NCBI GenBank assembly: GCA_964580675.1
Contig: CAZOLI010000009.1
Span: 1-64,000 of the forward strand
Direction of reading: 5' to 3'
DNA: 64,000 nucleotides
Source: CAZOLI01 sp964580675
Lineage (GTDB): Bacteria > Planctomycetota > MHYJ01 > CAYXQY01
Shown: in pieces, positions 17,403 through 26,219 of the stretch
How positions within the stretch are numbered: the stretch's first letter is position 1
Layout of the letters: every line of letters starts with the position of its first letter
The notes under the pieces: generated by a model
What the model saw: only the letters and a program-made list of their open reading frames with translations
What the model was told of the DNA's origin: nothing
Databases searched by the model: none
Program-made: the position numbers and the translations under genes

Positions 17403-17410
17403 GACCAATC

Positions 17411-17439
17411 ATTATATCCCAGGCTCAAAATAGGGTCAA
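17411..17439 (-). promoter_or_regulatory. Sigma-70 promoter of meaB-mutase operon
   Basis: On the minus strand TTGACC (17439-17434), a 17-bp spacer, then TATAAT (17416-17411). Only eight bases separate the -10 box from the meaB ATG at 17402, so the expected transcription start falls on or one base before the start codon and the mRNA should be leaderless. Confidence 0.75.
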
Positions 17440-17542
17440 ATATATCGGGACCGGGCCAGTTGCCCCGGCTCTTCCATTATTCACCGGCTAAATTCGATTT
17501 AATCCAATCCATCTGTTACCGTCCGAATATTCCTGCATTTCC

Positions 17543-17571
17543 TTGTATTAACGCAATTGTTCTGTTACAGT
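17543..17571 (+). promoter_or_regulatory. Probable promoter of holA
   Basis: TTGTAT at 17543-17548, 17-bp spacer, TACAGT at 17566-17571; the holA ATG follows ten bases later. The boxes are only moderately close to consensus, but the spacing is ideal. No Shine-Dalgarno sequence stands before the ATG, so a transcript with a leader of 0-4 nt is likely. Confidence 0.45.
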
Positions 17572-17581
17572 TTCAACTGAA

Positions 17582-18577
17582 ATGGATTACTTCGAATTCA
17601 AAAACAACATTCCGGCACCGGACGAACTCTCCGCTCTCCTGATTACCGGGGAAGACTCGTACCTCCGGAAGGATGCTATTCAGCGAATGCAGGAGGAGGG
17701 GAACTTTCAGAAACAGACGGTGCGCGGGGAAAAGGTGGATCCGGCCGACCTGGAGGAGCGACTGCGGTCGCGAACCATGTTCGATCAGTCCCGGCTCGTC
17801 GTGGTTTCAGATCCCGACGGCCGCTTCCTGAAAGATCGGAAGGAGTGGATCCAGAATTACCTTGAACATCCCTCAACGGAACATCTCCTCCTGATCGAAT
17901 GTCCATCCCCCCACGGAAACCTGAAAAGTGTGCGTTTGCTGAAGGAATCCGGACAACACGTGTCATGTGGCACACCGGACAAACAACGGCTCCAGAACTG
18001 GGTTCGACGGTACTTCCAGCGATCGGGTCTTCAAATAGGATCCGACGCAACCGATGAACTATTATCAAGAACCGGGGAAGAACTTCAGGTGCTACAGACG
18101 GAGATGGAAAAACTTGAACTTTACTGCCGGGGAAAGGACGTTGTTTCGGCCTCGGACGTAAAGAATTGCGTCACCCAACCTGAGAAACTGGGGTTTTTTG
18201 ACTTTACCGACGGTTGGCTCGAAGGAAATTACGAAGAGGTTATATCGGATTTGCGCCGGCAGATACGGGAGGGATCACACGAGACCAAAATAAGTGGTGG
18301 TTTGTTATGGGCCCTCAGACGCTTGAGATTGATGGTTGATTTGTACAAAATAGGCTTCTCTACTACCGATATATCCTCGTATCTGGAAATTCGTGAGTGG
18401 GTGGTAAAAAAGCACCTGCAAAAATGGGGAGAGGTGGATTCCGACCGGTTGAAGGAAGCGTCGGAAGGATTTCTGAAAAAAGACCTTCTTGTCCGAAGCG
18501 GAACACTCCCCCCGGACCTCAGTCTCGAACTGCTGGTCCTCGACGGTTTTCGGGAATGCGATATCGAGTTTCGCTGA
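17582..18577 (+). CDS. holA: DNA polymerase III delta subunit
   Basis: A 331-residue clamp-loader subunit. It begins with the expected LLITGEDSYLRKDAI (loss of a true Walker A is normal for delta) and has SRLVVVSDPDGRF and HLLLIECP in domain I. The C-terminal collar helices are typical: FDFTDGWLEGNYEEVISDLRRQI, then LLWALRRLRLMVDLYKIG, and DRLKEASEGFLKKDLLVRSG. It opens the beta clamp during loading. Divergent from meaB with a 180-bp shared upstream region. Confidence 0.9.
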   Translation: MDYFEFKNNIPAPDELSALLITGEDSYLRKDAIQRMQEEGNFQKQTVRGEKVDPADLEERLRSRTMFDQSRLVVVSDPDGRFLKDRKEWIQNYLEHPSTEHLLLIECPSPHGNLKSVRLLKESGQHVSCGTPDKQRLQNWVRRYFQRSGLQIGSDATDELLSRTGEELQVLQTEMEKLELYCRGKDVVSASDVKNCVTQPEKLGFFDFTDGWLEGNYEEVISDLRRQIREGSHETKISGGLLWALRRLRLMVDLYKIGFSTTDISSYLEIREWVVKKHLQKWGEVDSDRLKEASEGFLKKDLLVRSGTLPPDLSLELLVLDGFRECDIEFR

Positions 18578-18641
18578 ACCCATGGACGGGCTCAGTAACG
18601 GTCATACATGATGTTTACATTTTCTCTGCCAGGGGACAACG

Positions 18642-18860
18642 ATGGTAGCATTCTGCCATAGCTGCAAACACAGTCTTCCTTATGCCGATGTGATCATCAG
18701 AAATGGACAGGAGGAACCCACACCCGGGTACGTCTGTCCACTCTGCGGTGAGCTCGCAAACGAAGAAGAGGATGCGGACGATTCGCAAAACGACAACACA
18801 CCGGAACTGGACGACGATGAATTCGTCATCCGCGACGGTCAAGTCGAGACCACGCAATAA
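18642..18860 (+). CDS. Small zinc-ribbon protein
   Basis: A 72-residue protein with two CxxC pairs (C5/C8 and C32/C35), enough for one zinc ribbon, followed by a very acidic tail with DDDEFVIRDG. It has a good Shine-Dalgarno (AGGGGA) and lies 18 nt before the membrane-anchored coiled-coil protein. I do not recognise a family. The larger proteins at 30927 and 58796 carry similar ribbons fused ahead of a membrane helix, so this gene and the next may be a split form of that design. Confidence 0.65.
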   Translation: MVAFCHSCKHSLPYADVIIRNGQEEPTPGYVCPLCGELANEEEDADDSQNDNTPELDDDEFVIRDGQVETTQ

Positions 18861-18878
18861 AAATTCGGAAAAGAGACG

Positions 18879-19802
18879 ATGGAACAGAGCGATCAAAAGA
18901 AACAGAACCCGAACAGGAAAGATTCCGACCAACAGGACGACCGTGAGTTCAGATCCAGGGATCGACGGAACGATGGACACGCCGGCATCATCAAATTCTT
19001 CCTGATCGGAAGTGGGGTACTTGTGGTACTTATAGCCGCCGTCATTGCATACAAGTTTATTATCCCCGAACTAATGGACGGTGGGTCGGCAAACGGGCCG
19101 GCCAAAAAGATCTCCTGGAAAGAATACCGGTCCCGGGCCATGTCCCTGAAAAAACAGGGACACGACAAATTGATGAAGGGAGAAAACGAAAAAAGTCCCA
19201 AAATGCTCCGGGCGGCTCTGAGCAAGTACAGAAAAGCCCAGGACGAACTGCTTGAATATCAGAAAAAGGCAGAGAAAGAGGATGATTCATTTGACTTTAA
19301 CGTAAAGAAAACGGAAGAGTGGGAAAACCTGGAAGCAATGGTCCAGAGAACCCGGGAAAAAATTAATAAATTTGGCGGAGAGGTATCCGGTGACACCAAT
19401 TCCAAGGATCATTCAAACAACAATGAGGGAGACGGAGGTTCCCGAAAGGAAAACACGGAGCTTTCCTTCAACATTTCGATGCCGAACGAAGAAGACCAGA
19501 AAAAACTTGATCAGGTTCAATCCTTCGTGAAGCAAACGGATCACCTCCTGACCAAAATTCAGGAGGACCTTTCCCCGGGGTCGGAGGAATTCAACCAAAC
19601 GCTGGAGAAAGCGGAATCAAACTACGACTCGGCGGTCGAAATCGTCAATAATTTGATGGATAAATACAAGGAGAAAAACACGGACATCGAGACCCAGCTC
19701 CGGATGAACGTGAAATTTGAATACCTTAAGGACTTCAACACACAAATTCGGAAACTAAAAAAGGATTCGGAGCCCACCAGCATGGAGGAGGAAACAGGGT
19801 AA
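18879..19802 (+). CDS. Membrane-anchored coiled-coil protein, unknown function
   Basis: A 307-residue protein. About 37 charged cytoplasmic residues (Gln/Asp/Arg rich) precede a single membrane helix, FFLIGSGVLVVLIAAVIAYKF, at about 43-63. The rest is a long Lys/Glu-rich helical region likely to be coiled coil and outside the inner membrane. No catalytic motif is visible. It is transcribed with the zinc-ribbon gene before it. Not recognised. Confidence 0.65.
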   Translation: MEQSDQKKQNPNRKDSDQQDDREFRSRDRRNDGHAGIIKFFLIGSGVLVVLIAAVIAYKFIIPELMDGGSANGPAKKISWKEYRSRAMSLKKQGHDKLMKGENEKSPKMLRAALSKYRKAQDELLEYQKKAEKEDDSFDFNVKKTEEWENLEAMVQRTREKINKFGGEVSGDTNSKDHSNNNEGDGGSRKENTELSFNISMPNEEDQKKLDQVQSFVKQTDHLLTKIQEDLSPGSEEFNQTLEKAESNYDSAVEIVNNLMDKYKEKNTDIETQLRMNVKFEYLKDFNTQIRKLKKDSEPTSMEEETG

Positions 19803-19971
19803 GCCGGGGGCACGTCCGAGAACCGACCTCTGCGTCGTACCGGGGCCTGCAGGAGGGTATGAATTACGGAGTCCAAACCTCTCATGATGAATCCCGACGA
19901 CCGATTCGAAAACGGTAATCAGCCGGAACATTGGATGCATGAAATTTTCCCAGAGGAGGGGGATGCCGACC

Positions 19972-21057
19972 ATGAATCCGAATAAAACCCGAACCGGTCT
20001 TACAATTTCGGCCGGACTGATGTTGATTTTTTTCGTTTGCGGATGCGGTTCAACGAATTCTTCCGCGCTTGATCGTCCTGAACAGCTCGGACGTGTTGGA
20101 ATTATGAACGAATCGGTTCAGGACAAAGATCGTTCGAACAAATCGCGGAACCCGGAGGATCGGAACAACAATTCTTCCTCCTCCCGTCCCCCCCGCAAGT
20201 GGGGCCGATCATCGTTGGAAACGGACGACCGGCCCTCCGGGGAAAACGACGGTGGTGAACAACGGGAGTCGCCCCCCGAAAACGTGAAGAACGATGACGG
20301 GGACACTCGGACCAACACAGATCAAACGGGAAATGCCTCCGGAAATGTGCTGGATAACGTGGCTTCGTTTCCCGAACTCCTGAACAGCGTCGAGCGGGAG
20401 TTGCAAAAGATGCCCGGTCGGAACAAAGCTATTCTGATGCGTGCTGCTATTCACCATATACGGGATGACGGCCCCGGAAATCTGAGTATACTGAAGAAAC
20501 TAAAAAACCAGAAAGGAGACATGGCCGAATTTTTTGAGGCGCTGACGTACTACGACATCGGGGAAAACAGGCGAGCCCTGAAAAAACTCGAGACCATCAG
20601 GAACCGCTGGCGACGTTCGAATCCAATTCAGATTGACAAAGCGGTCTTCGTCAGTCACATAAAAGGATTCGAACAGTACGAGCGGACGCCGCGTGTGTTT
20701 TCCCCCGGAGACTTCGTGAAGCTTTATGTGCGCGTGTCCAACTTCGGCACCGAAAAAACAGCGGAGGGAACACACCGGGCGTCGTTTCAGGTAACGTTCC
20801 AGCTTTACAAACGTTCCTGGGATCCGGTGGAATCGAAGGAAACCGAGAAAAAAATAAAGCTACCCTCCTCCACGAAAAAAGCCAGATCAACGCTGTCAAG
20901 AACGTACGACTTTCCCATTGAACGGAAGCATCTTGCAATCGGAATTCCTCTCCCGGAAGATATTCCGCAGGGTGATAATTACGTCATCCGTCTGAAGGTA
21001 ACGGATCAAATCTGGAACACGACAAACAAAACGGACGTTCGTTTTCGAATTCAATAA
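19972..21057 (+). CDS. Predicted lipoprotein, unknown function
   Basis: A 361-residue protein with a lipoprotein signal: MNPNKTRTG, a hydrophobic stretch, then the lipobox region FFVCGCGS. A low-complexity Asn/Arg/Ser-rich linker follows (about 35-125). The C-terminal half looks like an all-beta module (FSPGDFVKLYVRVSNFGTE, then PLPEDIPQGDNYVIRLKVTD). I favour ATG 19972 because it gives a normal signal peptide; ATGs at 19939 and 19963 are in frame, and GGAGG at 19955-19959 is oddly close to the latter. It is 13 nt before the transaldolase gene. Not recognised. Confidence 0.65.
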   Translation: MNPNKTRTGLTISAGLMLIFFVCGCGSTNSSALDRPEQLGRVGIMNESVQDKDRSNKSRNPEDRNNNSSSSRPPRKWGRSSLETDDRPSGENDGGEQRESPPENVKNDDGDTRTNTDQTGNASGNVLDNVASFPELLNSVERELQKMPGRNKAILMRAAIHHIRDDGPGNLSILKKLKNQKGDMAEFFEALTYYDIGENRRALKKLETIRNRWRRSNPIQIDKAVFVSHIKGFEQYERTPRVFSPGDFVKLYVRVSNFGTEKTAEGTHRASFQVTFQLYKRSWDPVESKETEKKIKLPSSTKKARSTLSRTYDFPIERKHLAIGIPLPEDIPQGDNYVIRLKVTDQIWNTTNKTDVRFRIQ

Positions 21058-21069
21058 CATGAGGTCATT

Positions 21070-21759
21070 ATGAAATTTTTCCTGGATACGGCAAACCTGG
21101 ACGAAATCCGAGAAACTGCGGACCTGGGCATTCTCGATGGTGTGACAACAAATCCGTCCCTCATCTCCGAGGAGGACATTGAATTTGAGGAGGCCATTGA
21201 AGAGATATCCGAAATTCTTCCGGACGGTGTTGTTAACGCCGAAGTGGTTAGCACCAACACGGAGGGAATGCTTGAAGAGGCGCGTCAGCTTTCGTCAATA
21301 GCGGAGAACGTCATCGTGAAAATTCCGCTAATTCCCGACGGCATCCGTGCCGTTTCGCGCCTGTCAGACGAAGGAATCCGGACGAACGTCACACTCTGCT
21401 TCAGTGCGAACCAGGCCATTTTTGCCGCCAAAGCCGGTGCCACATTTATCAGTCCCTTCGTCGGACGAATCGACGACCGTGGTCACCAGGGGATGGAAGT
21501 GGTAAAGGACATCCGGACCATATACGACAACTACAAATTCGACACGGAGATACTCACGGCCAGCGTTCGTCATCCGGATCACGTACTTCAGGCCGCGCGT
21601 GTCGGCTCGGACATCGTGACCATGCCCTACGAGGTATTTCACAAGTTGCTACAGCACCCCCTGACGGATCAGGGCCTGGAACGGTTTCTTTCGGACTGGA
21701 ATGCCGCACAGGAAGAGGAGGATCAGGAAGAACCGGTTGAATCCGTTACGAAGAAATAA
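21070..21759 (+). CDS. tal: Transaldolase / fructose-6-phosphate aldolase family
   Basis: A 229-residue short-form transaldolase: MKFFLDTANLDEI at the N-terminus, GVTTNPSLI, then VKIPLIPDGIRA with the Schiff-base lysine, and TLCFSANQAIFAAKAGATFISPFVGRIDD. This size class includes microbial transaldolase and FsaA; sequence alone does not separate them. It would move C3 units in the pentose-phosphate pathway. The C-terminal 20 residues are an acidic tail. A GAGGT Shine-Dalgarno precedes the ATG, and the next gene starts directly after its stop. Confidence 0.92.
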   Translation: MKFFLDTANLDEIRETADLGILDGVTTNPSLISEEDIEFEEAIEEISEILPDGVVNAEVVSTNTEGMLEEARQLSSIAENVIVKIPLIPDGIRAVSRLSDEGIRTNVTLCFSANQAIFAAKAGATFISPFVGRIDDRGHQGMEVVKDIRTIYDNYKFDTEILTASVRHPDHVLQAARVGSDIVTMPYEVFHKLLQHPLTDQGLERFLSDWNAAQEEEDQEEPVESVTKK

Positions 21760-22581
21760 ATGACCGGTTCGACCTGTTCCTGGATTCACGGCATCGGTTC
21801 TGTCTTTGTTCTGGTATTTCTGATTTCCTGTGCGGGGAGTCCGGAACCGGATCAGAAGGAGGAACAGCTGATCCAGCAGATTGAGAAAAGCTGGACAAAA
21901 GCCGATAACGAACGTGTCTTCAACCTCGCTCAGAAATACCTGAAGCGTTACCCAAACGGTCGCTTCGCGTCCAAAGCCTGGTTGCGCGTCGGCCAGATCC
22001 AGTTCTTGTTTCAGAATTACGACCGTGCACTAAACGCCGTCCAGAAGGGTCTCGCCGGGTCTCCGGATCCCGAAATTAAAGCTCCTCTGTACCAGCTCAG
22101 AGGGAAAATCTACTCCCGGAAGCACAATTACGAGGAAGCCCGGAAAGCGTTTCGACAAACCGGCAGATACCTCCGGGATTATCCGGAAGGGGAAAAATCT
22201 ATTTCGGTGGCTTACCTCCTGTATCGAATTGGCTACGCGTGGATACGAACCGGGCATTTCTCAAAAGGAAAGGAAATCTGGGAGCAGGTTGTTGAGCGGT
22301 ACCCCGACACGGAAATCGCCCGGCGTCTGCGGAACAAGAAACTTCCCTTTTTTCAGCGATACTTCGCCATTCAAATGGGTGCGTTCCTCAAACGGGAAAA
22401 CGCGGAAGAGCTTAAGTCCGACCTGGAAGAGAAAGGATTTAACCCGTATATCGAACGGGTCCGAGCAAACGGACAGATGTATTACTGCGTTCGGGAGGGG
22501 CGTTTCAAACAATATCGGAACGCCCGGAAGAAAGCCCAAAAACTGAAACACGACGGCAAAAGTGTATTCATCATTCCATAA
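21760..22581 (+). CDS. TPR/SPOR-domain lipoprotein
   Basis: A 273-residue protein with a lipoprotein signal (VFLISCAGSPEP). TPR-like repeats follow at about 35-185 (YLKRYPNGRFASKAWLRVG is typical of YbgF/BamD-like repeats). The C-terminal SPOR domain covers 195-273 and begins YFAIQMGAFLKRENAEEL. SPOR domains bind peptidoglycan stripped of peptides at division sites, so a periplasmic, septum-directed role is likely. Its ATG is the base after the transaldolase stop and mutS follows after 9 nt. Confidence 0.82.
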   Translation: MTGSTCSWIHGIGSVFVLVFLISCAGSPEPDQKEEQLIQQIEKSWTKADNERVFNLAQKYLKRYPNGRFASKAWLRVGQIQFLFQNYDRALNAVQKGLAGSPDPEIKAPLYQLRGKIYSRKHNYEEARKAFRQTGRYLRDYPEGEKSISVAYLLYRIGYAWIRTGHFSKGKEIWEQVVERYPDTEIARRLRNKKLPFFQRYFAIQMGAFLKRENAEELKSDLEEKGFNPYIERVRANGQMYYCVREGRFKQYRNARKKAQKLKHDGKSVFIIP

Positions 22582-22590
22582 GAACTCGCC

Positions 22591-25203
22591 ATGTCCACGC
22601 CATTAATGAAACAGTATTACCGGATCAAGGAACAGCATCCGGATGACATTGTGTTTTTTCACCTGGGAGATTTTTACGAAGTATTCGACGAGGACGCCGA
22701 ACTTGTCTCCCGGGAACTGGACATCACGTTAACAAGTCGGTTTCAGGGAGAGGACGAAGTGCCGATGGCGGGGGTCCCGGTGCAGAAATCAGAAAGTTAC
22801 ATTAAGAGACTCCTCCAGAACGGACACCGGGTGGCCATTTGTGATCAGGTAGAAGACGCGGACGAGGCCAGCGGTCTCGTTGAACGTGACGTCGTCCGTG
22901 TGATTACCCCGGGAACAATTACGGAGGAGGAATACCTTTCCGAGAAAAAGAATAATTTTCTTGCCAGTATTTACCTGGATGAGGACGAGGGTGGACTCGC
23001 ATGGGCGGATCTATCCACGGGAACATTCAAATTAGAAAAAATTCCGGCGGATGCACTGCTCGACGAAATTTCCCGGATCGGACCTGCCGAATGTATTTCC
23101 TCCGAATCTCTTCGTCACCGTTCGGACGACTTCTTCCAGGCTGTGGAGGACGCCGCCGGTTGCATGATGACCACTGTCCCCGAGTGGACCTTCGAACTCG
23201 AGACGGCCATTGATGTGCTTACGGACCATTTTGAAACCACGTTGCTGGACGGGTTCGGCATTAACGAACCCGGGGAGGGGGTCCGTGCCGCCGGTGCACT
23301 TATCGAATACTTAAAGGAAACACAGAAGGGAAAACTGGACCACATCAAACGGCTAACCCCACACGACCGGTCCGGAACGATGGTCCTCGACAAAATATCC
23401 CAGCGATCCCTGGAATTAACGGAAACCATCCGAACCGGGGAAGAGAAAGGATCCCTTATTCACATTCTGGATCGAACGGACACGGCAATGGGGGGACGGT
23501 TGATCCGGAGATGGCTCCTGGCCCCTCTGACCAACCCGGAGGAAATAAAACAGAGACAGGGAGCTGTGGAAAGCCTCAAGAACAATTATCAAATGAGGAA
23601 TGAAATCAGGGAACAACTCAAGGAAGTATACGATATTGAACGAATCACGTCGAAACTGGGCAGTGGCCGGGCCACGCCCCGGGATCTTGTTTCGCTCCGA
23701 ACTTCTCTTGCAAACCTGCCTCCTCTCCTGGAAACACTCGAACCCGGAACCGACCTCCTGGATAAGGTGCAGAACCGGGTTCATCCCCTGACGGATCTTC
23801 GGGAGGAGCTCGAAGAGGCGATTCAGGATAACCCGCCGAGTGTGCTTTCCGACGGCGGGATATTTCGGGACGGCTACAACGAAGAACTGGACGAACTCCG
23901 CGACCTCCAGGAAAGCGGGAAAGAATGGATGGCGGAGTTTGAACAGCAGGAAAAGGAAAAAACGGGCATCGACAACCTGAAAGTCGGGTTTAACAAAGTA
24001 CATGGTTATTACATCGAAGTAACAAAAGCGAAGACGGACCGGGTCCCGGAGGAATACGATCGGAAACAAACACTGAAAAACGCCGAGAGATATATCACAC
24101 CGGAACTCAAAGAGAAGGAGAGTCAGCTGCTAAACGCCGAGGAACAGGCCAAGGACCTCGAATACAACCTGTTCCTCGAACTTCGAACAGAAACGGCCAA
24201 ACAGATCGATGAACTTCAGAAGACGGCTCGAGCCCTTGCCGAACTGGACACCCTCGTTTCCCTTGCGACGGTTGCAGAGGAGAAGGACTGGCGAAAGCCG
24301 GAAATCGTCGAGGAACCCCTCATCAACGTGAAGGAAGGAAGACATCCGGTTGTTGAGGAAATTCAGGATGAACGATTCGTCCCGAACCACACGGAGATGA
24401 GTGTCTCGGACAACCGTCTCCTCATCATTACCGGGCCGAACATGGCCGGGAAATCAACGTATATTCGACAGGTGGGACTCCTCTGTATACTGGCCCAGAT
24501 GGGAAGCTTTATTCCCGCGAGAAAAGGCACGATAGGCATTGTGGATCAAATATTTACAAGAGTCGGTGCGTCCGATGAACTAAGTCGCGGTGCCAGCACA
24601 TTTATGGTGGAAATGACCGAAACAGCAAACATCCTGAACAATGCCACGAGAAGAAGTCTCGTCATCCTGGATGAGGTCGGCCGGGGAACCAGCACCACGG
24701 ACGGTGTCAGCATTGCGCGCGCCGTCTGTGAGCATATTCATGATCGGCTTGGATCGCGAACTCTCTTTGCCACACACTATCAGGAATTGTCCGTGCTGGA
24801 AGAGGAACTGCCCGGCGTGAAGAATTATCACTTCGGGGCAAGCGATCGGGAAGGGGACATCGTGTTTCAGCGAAAATTAAAACCGGGGGCCAGCGATCGT
24901 TCCTACGGCATCCACGTCGCGAATCTGGCGGGCATTCCGGAGGAGGTTGTTCGACGTGCGGAAATGATTTTGAAGAACCTGGAGGATGATCGACGGAACG
25001 TTGATCAACGCCGATCAGAATTAAGCAGGGCCGCTGACCGAACACAAAAGAACATGTTCGTCTCGCCCGAAGCGGAGGAAAAAGCGGAACAGTTATCCGA
25101 AATTGAAGAAGTGCTGTCCGACGTCGACATAAACGAAACACCTCCCATCAGGGCCCTGGAAATTTTGAAAGAAATAAAACATCAATTGGGCGATGGAAGT
25201 TGA
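22591..25203 (+). CDS. mutS: DNA mismatch repair protein MutS
   Basis: A full-length MutS1 of 870 residues. The mismatch-reading motif FHLGDFYEVF is at about residue 25, the connector and lever domains follow, and the ATPase has Walker A GPNMAGKSTYIRQ, Walker B LVILDEVGRGTSTTDG and the ATHYQEL switch. The C-terminal helix-turn-helix includes ASDRSYGIHVANLAGIP. It recognises mispairs and recruits MutL; mutL is not in the window. Confidence 0.97.
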   Translation: MSTPLMKQYYRIKEQHPDDIVFFHLGDFYEVFDEDAELVSRELDITLTSRFQGEDEVPMAGVPVQKSESYIKRLLQNGHRVAICDQVEDADEASGLVERDVVRVITPGTITEEEYLSEKKNNFLASIYLDEDEGGLAWADLSTGTFKLEKIPADALLDEISRIGPAECISSESLRHRSDDFFQAVEDAAGCMMTTVPEWTFELETAIDVLTDHFETTLLDGFGINEPGEGVRAAGALIEYLKETQKGKLDHIKRLTPHDRSGTMVLDKISQRSLELTETIRTGEEKGSLIHILDRTDTAMGGRLIRRWLLAPLTNPEEIKQRQGAVESLKNNYQMRNEIREQLKEVYDIERITSKLGSGRATPRDLVSLRTSLANLPPLLETLEPGTDLLDKVQNRVHPLTDLREELEEAIQDNPPSVLSDGGIFRDGYNEELDELRDLQESGKEWMAEFEQQEKEKTGIDNLKVGFNKVHGYYIEVTKAKTDRVPEEYDRKQTLKNAERYITPELKEKESQLLNAEEQAKDLEYNLFLELRTETAKQIDELQKTARALAELDTLVSLATVAEEKDWRKPEIVEEPLINVKEGRHPVVEEIQDERFVPNHTEMSVSDNRLLIITGPNMAGKSTYIRQVGLLCILAQMGSFIPARKGTIGIVDQIFTRVGASDELSRGASTFMVEMTETANILNNATRRSLVILDEVGRGTSTTDGVSIARAVCEHIHDRLGSRTLFATHYQELSVLEEELPGVKNYHFGASDREGDIVFQRKLKPGASDRSYGIHVANLAGIPEEVVRRAEMILKNLEDDRRNVDQRRSELSRAADRTQKNMFVSPEAEEKAEQLSEIEEVLSDVDINETPPIRALEILKEIKHQLGDGS

Positions 25204-25826
25204 TCGGGCTTGAATTACTCAATCAAATGTTTTAACCCATTTAATCCCGCAACACAAAAAATGCGCGATCCCGGATCGGTTGCCGGTCGGGAATTCGGCA
25301 CGCCCGACCGAACGGATACGGAGGAGGAAATTATCCTGATAGGTGGTACGGGGGATATTCCGAACCGGGTTCTTTCGAGGATTCCCGGGCCATTGCGCGG
25401 GAACAAACAAATCGGCGTTCAGAATCTTCCTTCAATGACATGAAGAACCAAACTTGAAGGGGGAACACACGGAACAACAGACCGGGCAAGAACATTAGTA
25501 GTAATTTCTCTGCCCTTACAGCCGAAACGAACGATGCCGGCGGCCGGTATCGGCTGTGAGGAAACGTGACCGGGATCACGAATTTTTTGTGTTGTACAAA
25601 CAATCCGAAGAACCATTTTGATTGCGGTCCGTGTTCGGATGCCTCAAACCCCGTAAGGGGACGATATCCTGACGACACAAAATGAACCGGACGGGAAAAC
25701 GCGTCGCCAGGAGATCCGCAGGCTCCGGCAGCGGGCTCGCTCAGAATCTTCGGCCATCGGGCAACACATTTTCCGGACAATCTTTCACGTGGATATGGTA
25801 CTCTTGAAGCAGGAGGTAGGAAACAA
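25204..25826. other. Structured intergenic region between mutS and VOC gene
   Basis: About 620 bases without a convincing gene; the longest frame (minus, 171 codons) resembles nothing known and overlaps the VOC start. It contains a pair of 25-base inverted repeats 345 bases apart end to end, with a strong hairpin just inside each arm. See the separate entries. Confidence 0.6.
25250..25594. repeat. Element bounded by 25-bp inverted repeats
   Basis: The left arm at 25250-25274 (CAACACAAAAAAT, two variable sites, ending GATCCCGG) and the right arm at 25570-25594 are inverted copies that agree at 23 of 25 bases. Inside the left arm is a hairpin with stem CGGTCGGG / CCCGACCG (25284-25310). Inside the right arm is one with stem ACAGCCGA / TCGGCTGT (25518-25557). 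No transposase is encoded. It could be a MITE-like remnant or a structured RNA; no target-site duplication is obvious. Confidence 0.6.
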
Positions 25827-26189
25827 ATGATTACGGACATCAACACGGTGTTGCTGCACGTTCAGGACCTTCGTCAGATGAGACGGTTTTATCGAGATGT
25901 GCTTGGATTAAACATCGTGGATGACGGAAGCGAACTCGTGAACCTGAAATGTGGGGATGTCTTAATCGCTCTGGAAAAGGTCGAAGAAGAAATTCCCGAA
26001 TCTCCCATGGGGAAACAGACGTCTCTCATTCTGAACGTTACAAAATTTGACCGCCTCGTTCGAGTCCTTCGGGAAGCCGAAATTCCCATACGACGGGGAC
26101 CGGTGTTAAACCGGGAGGCCGGAGTTCAGTGGTTAACCATTGAGGATCCGGAAGGACATGAACTCATACTGCAGGAACACATGAGTTAA
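25827..26189 (+). CDS. VOC (glyoxalase/bleomycin-resistance) family protein
   Basis: A 120-residue single-domain vicinal-oxygen-chelate protein. One module, ITDINTVLLHVQDLRQMRRFYRDVLGL, and a second ending WLTIEDPEGHELILQEH, give the usual pair of beta-alpha-beta-beta-beta units. The His of LLHV and the final Glu of ELILQE are at metal-ligand positions. The reaction cannot be told from sequence; members range from glyoxalases to dioxygenases and antibiotic-binding proteins. A strong Shine-Dalgarno (AGGAGG) precedes the ATG. Confidence 0.85.
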   Translation: MITDINTVLLHVQDLRQMRRFYRDVLGLNIVDDGSELVNLKCGDVLIALEKVEEEIPESPMGKQTSLILNVTKFDRLVRVLREAEIPIRRGPVLNREAGVQWLTIEDPEGHELILQEHMS

Positions 26190-26198
26190 ATCGCACCT

Positions 26199-26219
26199 AA
26201 AAGGGGGGGGTCCTTTTTT
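26199..26219 (+). terminator. Possible Rho-independent terminator after VOC gene
   Basis: AAAAGG, a G-rich loop, then CCTTTTTT begins ten bases after the VOC stop. The stem is A-T rich and short, so termination strength is uncertain. Confidence 0.4.

Noticed and set aside
25331..25846. Minus-strand open frame of 171 codons between mutS and VOC
   Set aside because: It runs through the inverted-repeat element and into the VOC start; composition is not gene-like and no motif is seen.
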